Positions 23,030-34,639 of a DNA stretch of 64,000 bases are shown here, piece after piece. A program made the position numbers and the translations under genes. The notes below the pieces were generated by a model. The model was not told the origin of the DNA, did no database searches, and saw only the letters and a list, made by a program, of their open reading frames with translations. Within the stretch, counting starts at the first letter, position 1, and each line of letters begins with the position of its first letter. This DNA is from Symbiodinium microadriaticum (taxonomy: Eukaryota; Sar; Dinophyceae; Suessiales; Symbiodiniaceae), in the NCBI GenBank assembly GCA_001939145.1, contig LSRX01000459.1, positions 298,788 to 362,787 of the forward strand, given 5' to 3'.

Positions 23030-23656
23030 TGACTCCTTCCCGTCAAAAGCTCGGTGCTGTGCCAGGGTTCTTGGATTCTGACGAAACAAAACCATGAAAA
23101 TTAGGTCAAACTGCAGCGACTTCTCGTCGTCCTGGTCCTGGTATTGTACGCATGGTCGTCACCGTTGCCGTCGCAGTCGCAGCGCATCTGGGTGCAGCTT
23201 CTCCGGCCCGAGCTTGTGCCCGCGAGGGAACATTCGGACCAGTCCGCTTCCAGGCAACACCGCAACTTCACTTGTTCGCAGGGCCTGCTCGTAGCACACG
23301 TCTCGGCACAACTAGATCCCGTGCTACCAACCTGCGAGCTTTCAAGGAACATCTGAGTCCATCCTACGCAGGTGCATGTCAGTTCAGGTTCTTCACGAGC
23401 TATGTTGTCATGGGTTGTGAAGCAGCGTCTTGAACCAGGCCTTAAACAGCCGTAGAACACCAGCACTATCGCCCAACACCACATCTCAATCCTTCCAGCA
23501 TGCTTCTCATGCTGCCTTGCTGAGAGTGACGAGGCCTGGGAGCAAATGCGTTTTCGCCCTGTGTCACTGTGCGTTAGATCGAAACCTCCGAGCTTTCGAG
23601 TTCCTTCCAAATGGACGGGAGTCTGTCCATTCTTCGTCTGTGTCCGTACAGGGGCA
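23030..23656. other. 5' flank of the Erv46-like gene
   Basis: An ATG-started 93-codon + frame at 23152 begins with a hydrophobic stretch (VVTVAVAVAAHLGAA). It has no family match and no clear junction to the next gene. No promoter motif could be recognised. Confidence 0.35.
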
Positions 23657-26600
23657 ATGAGGGCGCTCTCGCGGCTCGATCTCTACCGGAAGGCCACGCC
23701 TGCAGGGGATGCGGACACGGACTCGCCCAGTCCTAGCAGAGAAATAGCTGCCTTCGCTCTCCAGGTGCCGCGGGACCTCACGGAACCGACGCTGAGTGGT
23801 GCCTTAGTGTCTATATTCACTGCCTGGAGCCTCAGGCGAAAGAGTGTCTGTGACAGAATCCGGTCGACGGGGTGGAAGAGCTCACAAGGGTTCTTTGCAT
23901 CAGGTCCTCGTGGCGCTCTATCTCTTCTTTGCAGAGTTTACAGCCGTCGCCTCAGCCAGCCTCTGCGCTGTGCCTACCTCTGAGGCAATGCTTTTTCCGA
24001 GTTTGTCCTCCAAGGGTTGATTCTTTCGAAACATCACACCCATGTAGACTCCGGGTGGTGATAGAGGGGGCCGTGAATGTGGCAAAAACGTATGCTTGTT
24101 GTTGAAGCGAGGTGCTCATCCAGCGGCGATGGGAAAGTGAAATGGTCATAGAGGAGAGCAAGACCGAGGACAGCTTGCACAGACGCTTCACCTCCTCTTG
24201 CTTGGCCAAATAAAATCTGTGCCTTCTGACATCCGAATGCAGCTGGGAGGAGAAGCTGCAGATCAACTTGGACATCACGATGTCCTCCATGCCTTGTGAG
24301 CCCCTCCTCCTTTAAAGAAGACCCGAACCCTTTTTTCTGAGCTTCCCGAAAAAAGGGAGTTTTGGAGTCTCTCAAGCGACCGAGGCTACTCTCCTTCGAT
24401 GCGCAGGACGTCATGGGAAGCCACGAGGCTACCCCCTTTTTTTGACTCTACAGAGTAGTTTCTGAGTTGTTAAACCTGGCGAAAAACACCTTAGATATCA
24501 TAGACATCTGTGAAGGTTGATGCTCACGGCAACCTGTTCAAGGAGCACTCGATGCTCAGTGCTGACGGGTGGTGACTTCAACCTGGGTCGAGGGCCAGCA
24601 TAGGGGGATTGCAAGAGCTTCTGCGGACGCGGCTTGGCTTGAGCTGAAGTCACCGTGTTGTTCGCAAGGGAATATTTGAGTGAGACTGGAATCGTATCGC
24701 TGGGCAGGACCGCCTTACATCCAAAGGAGATCTTATAGGTACGCAGGAGATCAAGCCGCTGAGCTTGATTAGCTCTGCAAAGCACTACCAAACCTCTGAT
24801 GCTTTGGCAATTCTTAGATGACGAAGAGATCACACTGGCTAGCTAGGTAGACAGACCCGACGTGGCGTAGCTCATGTGTCAGCAGACTGAGTGCGACTAG
24901 GTTGTTGTACGCCATGCTGGCAGTTGAGCATTCATGACCCAGTGCATCTCCGTGAGAGGAGAGAAATCTAGTAGGAGATGAGACTGTCGAGGTCGAGCCA
25001 CTTCGGCGCGTCATCCACTCTTTCTCGGCACTACAGTTTAGGCTATGGCAACCAGGCCAGCCCCCATGCCAGAACAGGCCACCTGGAATAGAGTCGCCTG
25101 ATCTGCCAGCCTATAAGGGTGTCATGATGTCTTCGTGCAATCCGGACAAGAAGATGATATCGACGCAAGTGGATTTGAAGTACTCGGCTTTGCCTGTGTG
25201 CGCGCATCAAGAACGGCCACACCTTCAGTGATTGGCTGTATTAGCATCTGGCCGCGTTCTGCTGGACAAAGCCCTTGGACGAGGACGTTGATGCTCTCCG
25301 CAAGAGCATCAACAGCGGCGAGGGCTGCCGTATACGAGGCCTAGCAGGAAAGTCAAAGCGTTGCGGGTGATGGGGAGCTCAGAAGCTGTGGAACCGAAAT
25401 ATGGTGGTGCTTCAGCCGACTGCTTTGTGACAGGCTTCGTGAAAGTCAACAAAGTTCCCGGGCAAGCCTGCCATGATCTTATTGAAAGCCTGCAACATAT
25501 AGGAGATTACATGACCAGGCACATCCGGTTCCTCTCCGAAGCTGCCACGGCCCAACCGTATGCCAGGAACCTCCATCTGTCCACCTACAGCCACTCTTTC
25601 CTCTTCGGATCCCTTTACCAGGACGACCGAGGGATCTCCTAGTGTGCTTCCCCTTCGTGGCGCCGGCTCCAGGAAACCAAGAACCTCAATATATCCCACA
25701 AGGCCACGGCGTCTATGCAAAAGTAGATCGTAGTGGCATGTGACATTGCCGTTCAGCTCTCCGCATTTTGTGTCAGAGGCAGCACCGTAAAGCTGGCTTG
25801 CTTTAAATGATGGTTGCTCCAAAGTTCTGCCTTGGAAGGTGAACCACATCTCTTTTGGCGTGGACACCGACATCACCTACGCCAGGATCTGAGCCGGAGG
25901 AGGAGAAGTGAGGTGCCCGGTGCCTGCTTTTGATGTGTCCCTGCAGGTCAAGAGCAATTTCCAGGGCACCGGCATCGTCAGCCCTCTCGATGGCGTCGTG
26001 CAGATACACGAGAAGAGCGAGCCGCACCCCTGGGTTCTTGTGCCTTTTATGCCAAAGTTTGTGGAAGTCCCAAGGCCCAAGGAGAAGACCGATTCCAAAT
26101 TTGGCACCCTGGCAGAAAACAAAGCGATTCCGAGGNNNNNNNNNNNNNNNNNNGGGGGGGCGTTTGCCGGTGGGAAGGATCCTGGTCTTACGCCGGGCTC
26201 GTGGACTCTGCGATCTACGAGTACTACACGAAAGTGGCCTCCGACTCGGAATTGGAGTGTCTTCGCTGTGTTGGCTAAGATGCGTCCTGTATCGAGGTTC
26301 CCACCACCTATGTGCCGCTGGATGGCTCGCCGATACATGTTCATCAGCGTCTTGCATGCATGGCTCTGGAAGGGACGTTTGAAGTGAGCTGGTCATGGCT
26401 GCCCGAGTGTGCGTCGGCCCGCGTCGCTGGTCACCTCCCAAGGTTTACTGCAAATTCCAACAAAATAGTGAACCAGCAGATGCCGTGTCGGACTCAGAGT
26501 TCGCAAACTCGCCACCAAGAGTAGACAGCTCATGATTTCAGCTTGCAGGGAGCTCTGATGTATGAACGGTTGACCTTGCCTTCGAATCTTCAGAGAGGAG

Positions 26601-27351
26601 TGGGATTTAGCTAGATGAATCGCTTTGCCCACTCTGATGCAGCTCGCCCGGTCATAGAAGGGTCTCGGCAGTCTCGGCGCTTCGAGATAGAGCCGAAGCA
26701 GGTCGCTGTATCTCCGGTACGACTTCTCGCCGGTGACCGTGCGCTACACGGAGACAAAGGACATTGTACAATGCACCGAAACACAACAACTGACGTCTCG
26801 CTGCAAGCTGCACGGGAGCCTAGACCATGGCCATGTGCCGACGAGTTCCAACTGTGCAGGAGAGCTTGTCCCACTTTGTCGTCCAGGCAAAGCGAAGGGA
26901 GGTGCTGCCCAAACTTTAGAAGGCATGTGCGAGTAATTGTTGCAAGGCCCAGAAGACCCTCCCACGTCCCTGGTTTTGCAGGGTGCTCTTCGGACCAGGT
27001 CTGCGCCGTTGTGGGCGGGATCTTCACAGTAGCTGGGCTGTTGGACTCGGTCAGGGGCCTGGAACTGGAGAGACATGGAAGCTGACATCCCAGCCTCCAA
27101 GGCTGTTCTTGCACCGTCAGCTTGTCTTCTCGCCGAGGTGCTTCACAAAAGCATAGTGCACCTGGCTAAGAAGGCGCGCCCAGAGAGCAACAGAGTCGAA
27201 GGTGCTTTTGCAGTCCATCTGTGTGAGTGAGTGAGTGTGTGTGTGTGTGTGTGTGTCTGCAACGCAGCTTGAGGGTGATCCGATTCCACGCACGAGACCC
27301 GAGCACGATTCCAGCAAAGATCCGCAGGCGCAGATCGGCAAGCTCGGCTGA
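23657..27351 (+). CDS. Erv41/Erv46 (ERGIC)-family ER-Golgi cargo receptor, multi-exon
   Basis: These two-helix membrane proteins cycle between ER and Golgi in COPII/COPI vesicles. ATG 23657 opens MRALSRLDLYRK; a GC-AG intron leads to VPRDLTEPTLSGALVSIFT (23765-23821) and then VLVALYLFFAEFTAV (from 23904), the first membrane helix. Lumenal exons are LQINLDITMSSMPC (near 24253), SFDAQDVMGSHE (near 24391), VDAHGNLFKEHSML (from 24514), SINSGEGCRIRG (to about 25341), FVKVNKVPG (about 25434-25460), NLHLSTYSHSF (from 25565), NHISFGVDTDI (near 25845), GTGIVSPLDGVV (near 25969), IYEYYTKV (to 26236), VPTTYVPLDGS (from 26297) and YLRYDFSPVTVRYTETKD (near 26709). Helix 2, VCAVVGGIFTVAGLLDS (26999-27049), joins VLHKSIVHLAKK (27138-27173) and AQIGKLG-stop (27328-27351). 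The PRDLTE motif resembles plant PDIL5-4-type fusions, but I found no thioredoxin CxxC exon. An 18-base gap interrupts one intron. Confidence 0.9.
24328..24357. repeat. short perfect hairpin in an Erv46-like intron
   Basis: CCCTTTTTTC (24328-24337) and its exact complement GAAAAAAGGG (24348-24357) flank a 10-base loop. Confidence 0.7.
26136..26153. other. assembly gap (18 N)
   Basis: Eighteen N inside an intron of the Erv46-like gene, followed by a G run. Frames translated across it are not meaningful. Confidence 1.
27223..27257. repeat. GAGT/GT microsatellite in the last Erv46-like intron
   Basis: GAGTGAGTGAG followed by a GT run of about 22 bases, inside the GC-AG intron 27174-27327. Confidence 0.9.
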
Positions 27352-28230
27352 ATGCCAAGAGGTCGCAGCGGACCTCACATCAAGCAGCAATCCAAAACGA
27401 GAACTGCTCATATCTGAGCTAGCCAAGATGGACGAAGCAACTGTGAGTTGGTACATGCACAGAACATCACAGAACAGAGAGACAATGTTTCAGCTGATAC
27501 ATGCCGATCTAGCAGCCCGCGAGGGATGAGGTTCCACTGCGAAAGCGGGTGGCAGAGCCGTTTTTTGTTGCCGCTAGCTCTACCGCACCAGTCGTTCCCC
27601 TATAGACCTGTAGCCCGAAGTTGAGTGCTTGGCTCCGTACAGCTCTCCGCACATGCTGCCCTAGGAGTCCTCTTTTTGCACTCAAAGTGCAAGACACCCT
27701 CGCGAACTTGCGACATTATATCCTGCGCGGATGGAGAAAGGGTGAGGGACATCCCGCTCGGTTCTGGTGTTCGCTGTTGTGAGCTTCAGTTATGGGAGGC
27801 ACGAGTCTCAGGGCCTTCCGGGGTCATGGGTCATTCTAGTTTTGGGCAGTGCCAGTTGATCCAAGCCGGGCCTTTGCTGACAGGTCGAGGTCCTTCGAGC
27901 CAGCCTGGGTATGCACTGGACGTGGTTCCAAGAGGTGGGGGAGCAGCAACGACATGCCGTGTCACGAAAAATTGACATAAATGATGATGAGGAAAACTAG
28001 GTAGATCTTCAAGATATAAGAGGCTCTCCGGCACCCTTGGATGGTCCGACGGCGCCCCGAAACCTCATCTTGGCTCAAGTCTCATCAACAAGGCCAACAT
28101 TCCGAAACTCGCAAAACTCAGCCGGACTCTGCAGGTGGCGTGTGCTCTCAGAAGTTGTGGGTTCAACTTTGGTCATCTCCTCAGCCTCTGGGTTTTGGCC
28201 TCGCCCTCCGAGACTGGTGGCGTGGGACTT
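27352..28230. other. spacer after the Erv46-like gene, with a spliced-leader-like word
   Basis: No supported gene. CATCTTGGCTCAAG at 28066-28079 matches 13 of the last 14 bases of the conserved dinoflagellate spliced leader. Confidence 0.35.
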
Positions 28231-28231
28231 C

Positions 28232-28528
28232 GCCGCAGGGATCGAATTCGCCGCCGACCAGGGTGTTGGAGCCACGGGGCCGGCGGGAGCCGGGGGGGAC
28301 TATCGCTCAGAAATGAAGGAAGCGCTGCCCAATGCCTGCCAGCAGGGCGTTTTCCAGGCTGGCTACAATGGCTTACAGCACCGGTACGGTGGCAAGCCCA
28401 ATGCCCTGGCCTACTTCGTCGGTGCGGTCTGGAATTGGGTCTGCAACCATGACCTGCAAGCCAAGGCGGGCTCCTACACAACTTCGGATACCAATTGCTA
28501 TTGCCGAGTCCTGGAACGGTCGAGGTAA
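28232..28528 (+). CDS. unrecognised exon, about 98 codons
   Basis: After a CAG at 28229-28231, one open frame runs to the TAA at 28526-28528. Distinctive stretches are IEFAADQGVGATG, EALPNACQQGVFQAGYNGLQ, PNALAYFVGAVWNWVCNHD and SYTTSDTNCYC. Composition, alternating hydrophobic and polar residues and five cysteines look like a folded domain, perhaps secreted or enzymatic. I do not recognise it. A coding-like segment in another frame near 28587 (FMVCDFSHHEGPDAGILRQQ) may be the next exon. No start codon is identified. Confidence 0.4.
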   Translation, partial: AAGIEFAADQGVGATGPAGAGGDYRSEMKEALPNACQQGVFQAGYNGLQHRYGGKPNALAYFVGAVWNWVCNHDLQAKAGSYTTSDTNCYCRVLERSR

Positions 28529-28699
28529 AGGAGAGCGCGAATATCACCGCAATTCGGTCATCGCATGCTGCGGATGACGCATGCGACAGGTTCATGGTCT
28601 GCGATTTTTCTCACCACGAAGGACCCGACGCAGGAATCCTCAGGCAACAACAAGCCCTGGTCTGAGGTAATTCGTGGAGAGACTTTGCGGATGGATAGT

Positions 28700-29630
28700 T
28701 GGCCTTCACGCGAAGTTCGAATCCCAATGTTCCATGACTGGGACTTGTCTGGGTTGTGTGGGATAGTCTGCTGCCTGCGCTTCAGAACCGTCGTGGATCC
28801 GTGCCTGCCAAGTGCGAGCGTGAGCGTCGGAATCCTTTCCGGTCGCCGACGCTTCCAATCCCTGAACCCCTTTCTAGCAAGAGTAATAATGCTAATACGG
28901 CTGCTAATAATAACAATAATAATAATAATAAAGAAGAAGCAATAGTAATAATGTCATGAACAAGACTAATAATCATAGTAAAAATGATATGAGTTATATT
29001 CTGCAAGGAGCTCGTGGCCGGGCGCTATGATGCGCAGCTCTCCGGTGAGGCCTCTGGCGGGCACAGCAGGACGCCCTGCGGGCTCCGTTAGGTTTTCAGC
29101 ATTTACGGGTTTAGCTTGTTAAGGTCCTCTGAGCACAGCTGGGACAGCTTTCAAGGCTTATGTAAGTTTTCGGTGGGTTCAGGGCACAGGTGGGCACAAT
29201 CGGACAGCCACGACTAGGCCGTTTCTCTTCACGATACACTGACGAGGGAACCTCCAGACTGCTGAACCTAGGCTTGGAGAACGTGCTGCTACCCCCTTCA
29301 GCAGATATCACGCCACGAGCGTGGATCTTGGCCACGAATGAAGAGCAAACAGCTTTCAGCTAGGCGGCCCGATGCGATTTCTCAGTGCGACTGTGAGTCG
29401 TGGAGCATGATGCTTCGTTGGCTGGTTCAAGGCCAACCAAAGTGCGGATGCCTCTGTTGGCAAAGTGTGCAGAAATCGGTGCTGCACTAAGTGTTTCGAT
29501 TCTGTTTCATGATGCTTCATGCGCATGTAGCAATACAAAGAGGAATTGAGGTGAGTGTGGGAGGGCGAAGCACGCACAAGGAAAGAATGCAACTGCACTT
29601 TACTCCGATTGAGATGTTACAAGAGCGGTC
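28700..29630. other. no supported gene; AAT microsatellite
   Basis: An AATAAT run (about 28885-28945) is flanked by otherwise featureless sequence. Frames on both strands are short and unrecognised. Confidence 0.5.
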
Positions 29631-29639
29631 ACGGTCAAC

Positions 29640-30110
29640 CTGAGAGATGACAGCTTTGCTCTGAAGTCTGCTGTGCCAGGCGTTCGCCAAACTCCAGTGC
29701 GAGGCCTTTGCCCTGTCATTGAAGCTTCTTCTAGATCAGGTGAACCTGCATCAACTTTAACTGACGAGCCCCAAACTCGTGGCAAACTGCGTGGCGACAG
29801 GGTGTTCGCCTTGCCGATTGAAACGCCCCGAGGGCCTAAGATGGCCAGGACGTAGTAGAATACTGAAGCACTCTTCTTCAGCACCTTTGTCAGGTCTACT
29901 CCGAAGATGCAGTCAAAGCTATCACCACCCGCTGGACCCAAATCTCCGCAGGTGCAGTTCCGCAGTCCGAAGAATTCGCATTAAACATCAGAATGCCGAA
30001 AGACAGGTGCTCAGCGAGTTCCAAGACCTGTTAGAAGCATGGAAAGCGTCCTTCTCTGATAACATGCTTCCGACTCGTGATCCGGTAGGTGGAGAGGAAG
30101 GCTGTGATCC
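29640..30110 (+). CDS. unrecognised exons
   Basis: The + strand shows VTVNLRDDSFALKSAVPGVR (near 29630), YSEDAVKAITTRWTQISAG (from about 29897) and VLSEFQDLLEAWKASFSDNM (near 30007). The last is a convincing amphipathic helix and the exon has an adjacent CAG. No family or complete structure can be given. Confidence 0.3.
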
Positions 30111-30738
30111 CTCAGGAGGCCATGCCACGCACCAAAGCAAGTGTCTCCAGCCACCAGCCGTTTCTTGGGCTTCGAAACTTCGACATCTGTCAGTTTGCTG
30201 TGAGGCAGGATGTGTATCCGCACTTAATGACCAGTCATCCTGGGCAGGTGTGGATGGCTGCTGAAAGGCATCGCAAGTCAAACTTCTTCTCGCCAGCCTT
30301 GCCTGAGCCCTGGTTCCAGGCGTAGGTGCAAGCCAGCAGGGACCAGAACCATAAGCTGTGCAGCTCTTCCTCACCGTCCTGTGGAGAGGCCCGTTGAGGC
30401 AAAGCCGAGCTCAGGCTGCAATCCTCAGAGGCATCGGGAGCCCTCTTTCTCCTCCTTGCCTTCATGGAGGTTCGCTGTGCCTTTTTCAGATTCTGCTTCC
30501 CATTGCGCTTCAAAGAAAGGTCAGGACACAAAGCTCGTGCTTGGCCGCAGGCTTCGGCTCAAGGCCTCGTTTTTCCCCCGGGTGGATCCCTGTTCCTGCC
30601 ATGGCTCGTTGTGCAGTTCCTGAGGCCGGAGCTTCGTTATTCACAGCTCAGGCATCCCAAGCTTCAGCTTCTCCATTAACTTCTGCCACCCCCCCCCCCT
30701 GGTGGTGTCACCTCTTCATGCATCTATGACCGGTCAGG

Positions 30739-31831
30739 AATGCACACCATTGCAGCGGCACGCGGCCGCCCTACGAAAGACGAAGCCGAAGCTCAGGCCG
30801 CGTTTTCATGCATTCTTCCTGCCCCCCCCCCCCCCCCTCCCTTTTTTCCTGTATTCTGACAGGAGGAGCTCCAGCGCTCCGCAGTATTTTGACATGTACA
30901 CCGTGCCGCTGGAAACCTTTATCAAAATGACCGAGATCCGGACGCACGAAGACCTGAAGGATGAAGGCATTCTCGTGAATTTTGACGAGAGCCAAGGTCA
31001 GGCAATGTTCGTGTCGCATCAGTGGGCTGGGATCGGACACCCCGACCCACAGTTTGAGCAGATTCAGGTTCTACAAGAAGCTCTCAAAAATTTCGTAGAA
31101 TCTGTGACCACTTCCATCTCCCCCGGAATCGTCATCGAGCTTTACGTGGGCCAGGTTTCGGAGATCGTTTCGCAGCAGCTCTTCCTCTGGTATGACTACT
31201 TTTGCTGCCCTCAAGGTCTGACCGACGCGGAACATCGCGCCGCAGCTATCCAGAGTATTCCATCCTATGTGGAGAGATGTCGCTTTTTTGTGATTCTTTG
31301 CCCGCCCATTCGTCATACACAGTTGGGCACTCTGCTCAGCAAGTCAACGTCGGCAGCTCAGTGATTTCCAGTTTTTTGTGGGTCAAAATAATAAAATGAT
31401 GGCTGCTCGTTTCAGCAATAGCTTTATGCACCGACTGCGCGGTTAAAAGCAAGGGCCCCCCCACATTGCATCAGTCGAGATATGACTCAAGATATGATAA
31501 TAGTAACAATAGACAGTGCGTCCGAATGCTTTCTGTACTGTGAAAAAATGATTATTATCATAGTCAGCATGATTATAGTTATTGTTAGTAGACTACTATT
31601 ACATACTCAGTATGACCATGATTGTTTCGTATTACCATTATTGCTATACGACGACGACGACCACTACCACTACCACTACCACTACCACTACCACTACCAC
31701 TACCACTACCACTACCACTACCACTACCACTACCACTACGTGACATTGACATACACGAGATGCTGCAACAACAACAACATGACGAGGTGGTCATCGAGGG
31801 GGTGGTGCCGCTTAGAGCTCGTTGTAAGACA
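30739..31831 (+). repeat. first copy of a 1.09-kb near-identical tandem duplication
   Basis: This segment repeats almost base for base at 31833-32924. The offset is 1093-1094 bases; the only difference I noticed is the length and purity of the poly-C tract (about 30823-30838). It carries the first SHQW exon of the ankyrin gene and a CCACTA microsatellite. A single N at 31832 marks the joint, so an assembly artefact is likely. Confidence 0.95.
31660..31738. repeat. CCACTA hexanucleotide microsatellite (copy 1)
   Basis: About 13 units of CCACTA/TACCAC. The identical array is at about 32753-32831 in the second copy. It encodes false His-Tyr and Pro-Leu repeats. Confidence 0.95.
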
Positions 31832-31832
31832 N
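31832..31832. other. single N at the duplication joint
   Basis: One ambiguous base lies exactly where copy 1 ends and copy 2 begins. It suggests that two overlapping contig ends were placed side by side. Confidence 0.95.
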
Positions 31833-32924
31833 AATGCACACCATTGCAGCGGCACGCGGCCGCCCTACGAAAGACGAAGCCGAAGCTCAGGCCGCGTTTT
31901 CATGCATTCTTCCTGCCCCCCCCCCCCTCCTCCCTTTTTTCCTGTATTCTGACAGGAGGAGCTCCAGCGCTCCGCAGTATTTTGACATGTACACCGTGCC
32001 GCTGGAAACCTTTATCAAAATGACCGAGATCCGGACGCACGAAGACCTGAAGGATGAAGGCATTCTCGTGAATTTTGACGAGAGCCAAGGTCAGGCAATG
32101 TTCGTGTCGCATCAGTGGGCTGGGATCGGACACCCCGACCCACAGTTTGAGCAGATTCAGGTTCTACAAGAAGCTCTCAAAAATTTCGTAGAATCTGTGA
32201 CCACTTCCATCTCCCCCGGAATCGTCATCGAGCTTTACGTGGGCCAGGTTTCGGAGATCGTTTCGCAGCAGCTCTTCCTCTGGTATGACTACTTTTGCTG
32301 CCCTCAAGGTCTGACCGACGCGGAACATCGCGCCGCAGCTATCCAGAGTATTCCATCCTATGTGGAGAGATGTCGCTTTTTTGTGATTCTTTGCCCGCCC
32401 ATTCGTCATACACAGTTGGGCACTCTGCTCAGCAAGTCAACGTCGGCAGCTCAGTGATTTCCAGTTTTTTGTGGGTCAAAATAATAAAATGATGGCTGCT
32501 CGTTTCAGCAATAGCTTTATGCACCGACTGCGCGGTTAAAAGCAAGGGCCCCCCCACATTGCATCAGTCGAGATATGACTCAAGATATGATAATAGTAAC
32601 AATAGACAGTGCGTCCGAATGCTTTCTGTACTGTGAAAAAATGATTATTATCATAGTCAGCATGATTATAGTTATTGTTAGTAGACTACTATTACATACT
32701 CAGTATGACCATGATTGTTTCGTATTACCATTATTGCTATACGACGACGACGACCACTACCACTACCACTACCACTACCACTACCACTACCACTACCACT
32801 ACCACTACCACTACCACTACCACTACCACTACGTGACATTGACATACACGAGATGCTGCAACAACAACAACATGACGAGGTGGTCATCGAGGGGGTGGTG
32901 CCGCTTAGAGCTCGTTGTAAGACA
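31833..32924 (+). repeat. second copy of the 1.09-kb duplication
   Basis: This copy leads directly into the downstream ankyrin exons, whereas copy 1 stops at the N. It is therefore the copy continuous with the gene. Confidence 0.95.
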
Positions 32925-34632
32925 CCTGAGCAAGCGAGCCAGCATCGCCATCGAAGTGCAAAGTGCTCAGCGGCAGATCTTGGCATCCATGTTCGACTGG
33001 GTGGTCAAGCCTGTGGGTGAAGGTCTGTTTACTGTCAAGGAGGATGCTCAGAACGTTGGGCAAGTCCTGAAGAGCCTTGTCAGGGAGAAGTTGCTCGGGT
33101 ACCTGTCGGCGGGTATGCTGCACAACTACCGCACAATCCTGAACTTGCAGAGCGTGATTTTCAGAAATCTGGACATGGCTCCAATTGTGGATATAGTGCC
33201 GGGCTTTTCCTCGACGTCATCGGATCCCTGTGTGTTCTTCCGGGAAGAGTTCATGTATCAGAATGGCTTCACCAGCATGGCGCGTGACTCGACTGGGTGG
33301 ACTCCTCTTTGCTATGCAGCCTTAGCTGGAAGTCCCCTGCTGATTTCTGCTCTTCTGGAGGTTCCGCCTTGTGCACTTCAACACAAGAGTTTAGTTGAGT
33401 GAAATCAATTGAAAAGACGTCTCGCCCGCACGAGAATCCTTGTCCTTGCTGCGAGACATGTGAGCTTTGTGCAGGGCCGAGCCGATGTGAATGACAAGCT
33501 GAAGTTGCAGGGAGAACAGCTGGTAAACCTGGGCCACAACACCTCTGTCTTGTCAATCTGCGCCTTCCTGAAGCACAACGAGGCCATGAACGTCCTCCTT
33601 GCTGCCCGAGCAGACATCGGTGCCAAGGTGGGTTTGGGGATTTTCAGTTGTTTTAGTTCTAGCATGCAGCCCACAGTAGAAATACGGCTGCTTGCCATGC
33701 TTCATGCAAAGGACAGCTATGGAGGCACCGCGATGCACAGGGCGTCGAGTGGCAACAATCAAGAAGGCGCATACGGGTTGGCATCGGTACGGTTCCCTGA
33801 GCATGTCATGTGGGTTTTGTAGCAGTCCTGGGTGCAGGTATTCAACTCCTACTTGCACACGGTGCAAGCGCGACGGTGCCAGCAATGACGGGCCATTTGC
33901 CATTTCTGTTCACGATACATGGAGGGCCAGGTGGAATGGCCGTTCTGAAGGACAGGACTTGGGGTGCACGAGAGTCCGGAGCTAGAGTCCTGTCTTCCCA
34001 TGTTTGCCTCGGCGGTTCTGGCAACGAATAGGTTTTGGTTTCATTGCCTTGTTCATGTCTCACAAAGCAGTCCCCTTCTCCTCTTCTTTTCCCTCCCCCG
34101 GCTGAATCTGAGTCAAATATCTCCGCATGCGGTGCTGTAGTGAGAATTCGTGAGATGCGTGCGAAACATGCAGGAGTTGCTGCCGTTCACCCCTCAGCCT
34201 GACATCGCGCACTGCTTGAATGCAGTGTTCTTGCTCGGTGGTGGCGACCCTGCGGTTGTGGCGACCTTGATCGCAGCAGGCGCCGACGTAAACTCGCAGA
34301 AGCACAAGCAACATACGATCTTAGATTTACTGATGAAGTATTACAAGATGCGGCACAGATGGAGAGCATCCACTTTGAGCGCATATGCGTACCACTGTCA
34401 CGGGGCGACTCCTTTGATGCTTAGCATCATCACCTGCTCCTTCGAAGCTGCAGCAGTCCTGATCGCCGCCGGCGCGCGGACCGATCAGATGAACAGCCGG
34501 GGGTGCAGAGCCATAGACTTCGCCAGACAAGTGAGTGCTCCTGCTTACATTCATGAGGGCCTGCACGGGAATCCGGCAGCCTGTGAAGCTGTGGTAGAAG
34601 AGCACAGTGACCAGTTTTGGCTCAGCCTTTAG
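31978..34632 (+). CDS. SHQW-domain/ankyrin-repeat protein, multi-exon
   Basis: The first visible exon (from 31978, after CAG; duplicated at about 30885) reads YFDMYTVPLETFIKM. It then carries FVSHQWAGIGHPDP, LWYDYFCCPQ and IPSYVERCRFFVILCPP. After an intron with the CCACTA array, TRWSSRGWCRLELVVR (near 32875) completes the domain. This order (SHQW, WxDYFxxPQ, RGWCRLE) is common in dinoflagellate and other protist proteins; I read it as loosely like HET/TIR-type signalling domains, which is inference. A linker exon runs to about 33400 and ends in ankyrin-like GWTPLCYAALAGSPLLISAL. Further ankyrin units are NEAMNVLLAARADIGAK (near 33580), IQLLLAHGASATVPAM (near 33840), VVATLIAAGADVNSQ (near 34256) and GATPLMLSIITCSFEAAAVL (near 34405). 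The frame stops at 34630-34632. The true start exon lies upstream and is not identified. Role unknown; possibly a scaffold or sensor. Confidence 0.75.
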
Positions 34633-34639
34633 GCTCTAG

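Noticed and set aside
24560-25270. Thioredoxin domain inside the Erv46-like gene
   Set aside because: I searched this interval for a CxxC active-site exon and saw none, so I did not call a PDI fusion.
31482-31952. His-Tyr and Pro-Leu repeat proteins at the CCACTA arrays (also 32575-33402)
   Set aside because: They are translations of a microsatellite within an intron of the ankyrin gene.
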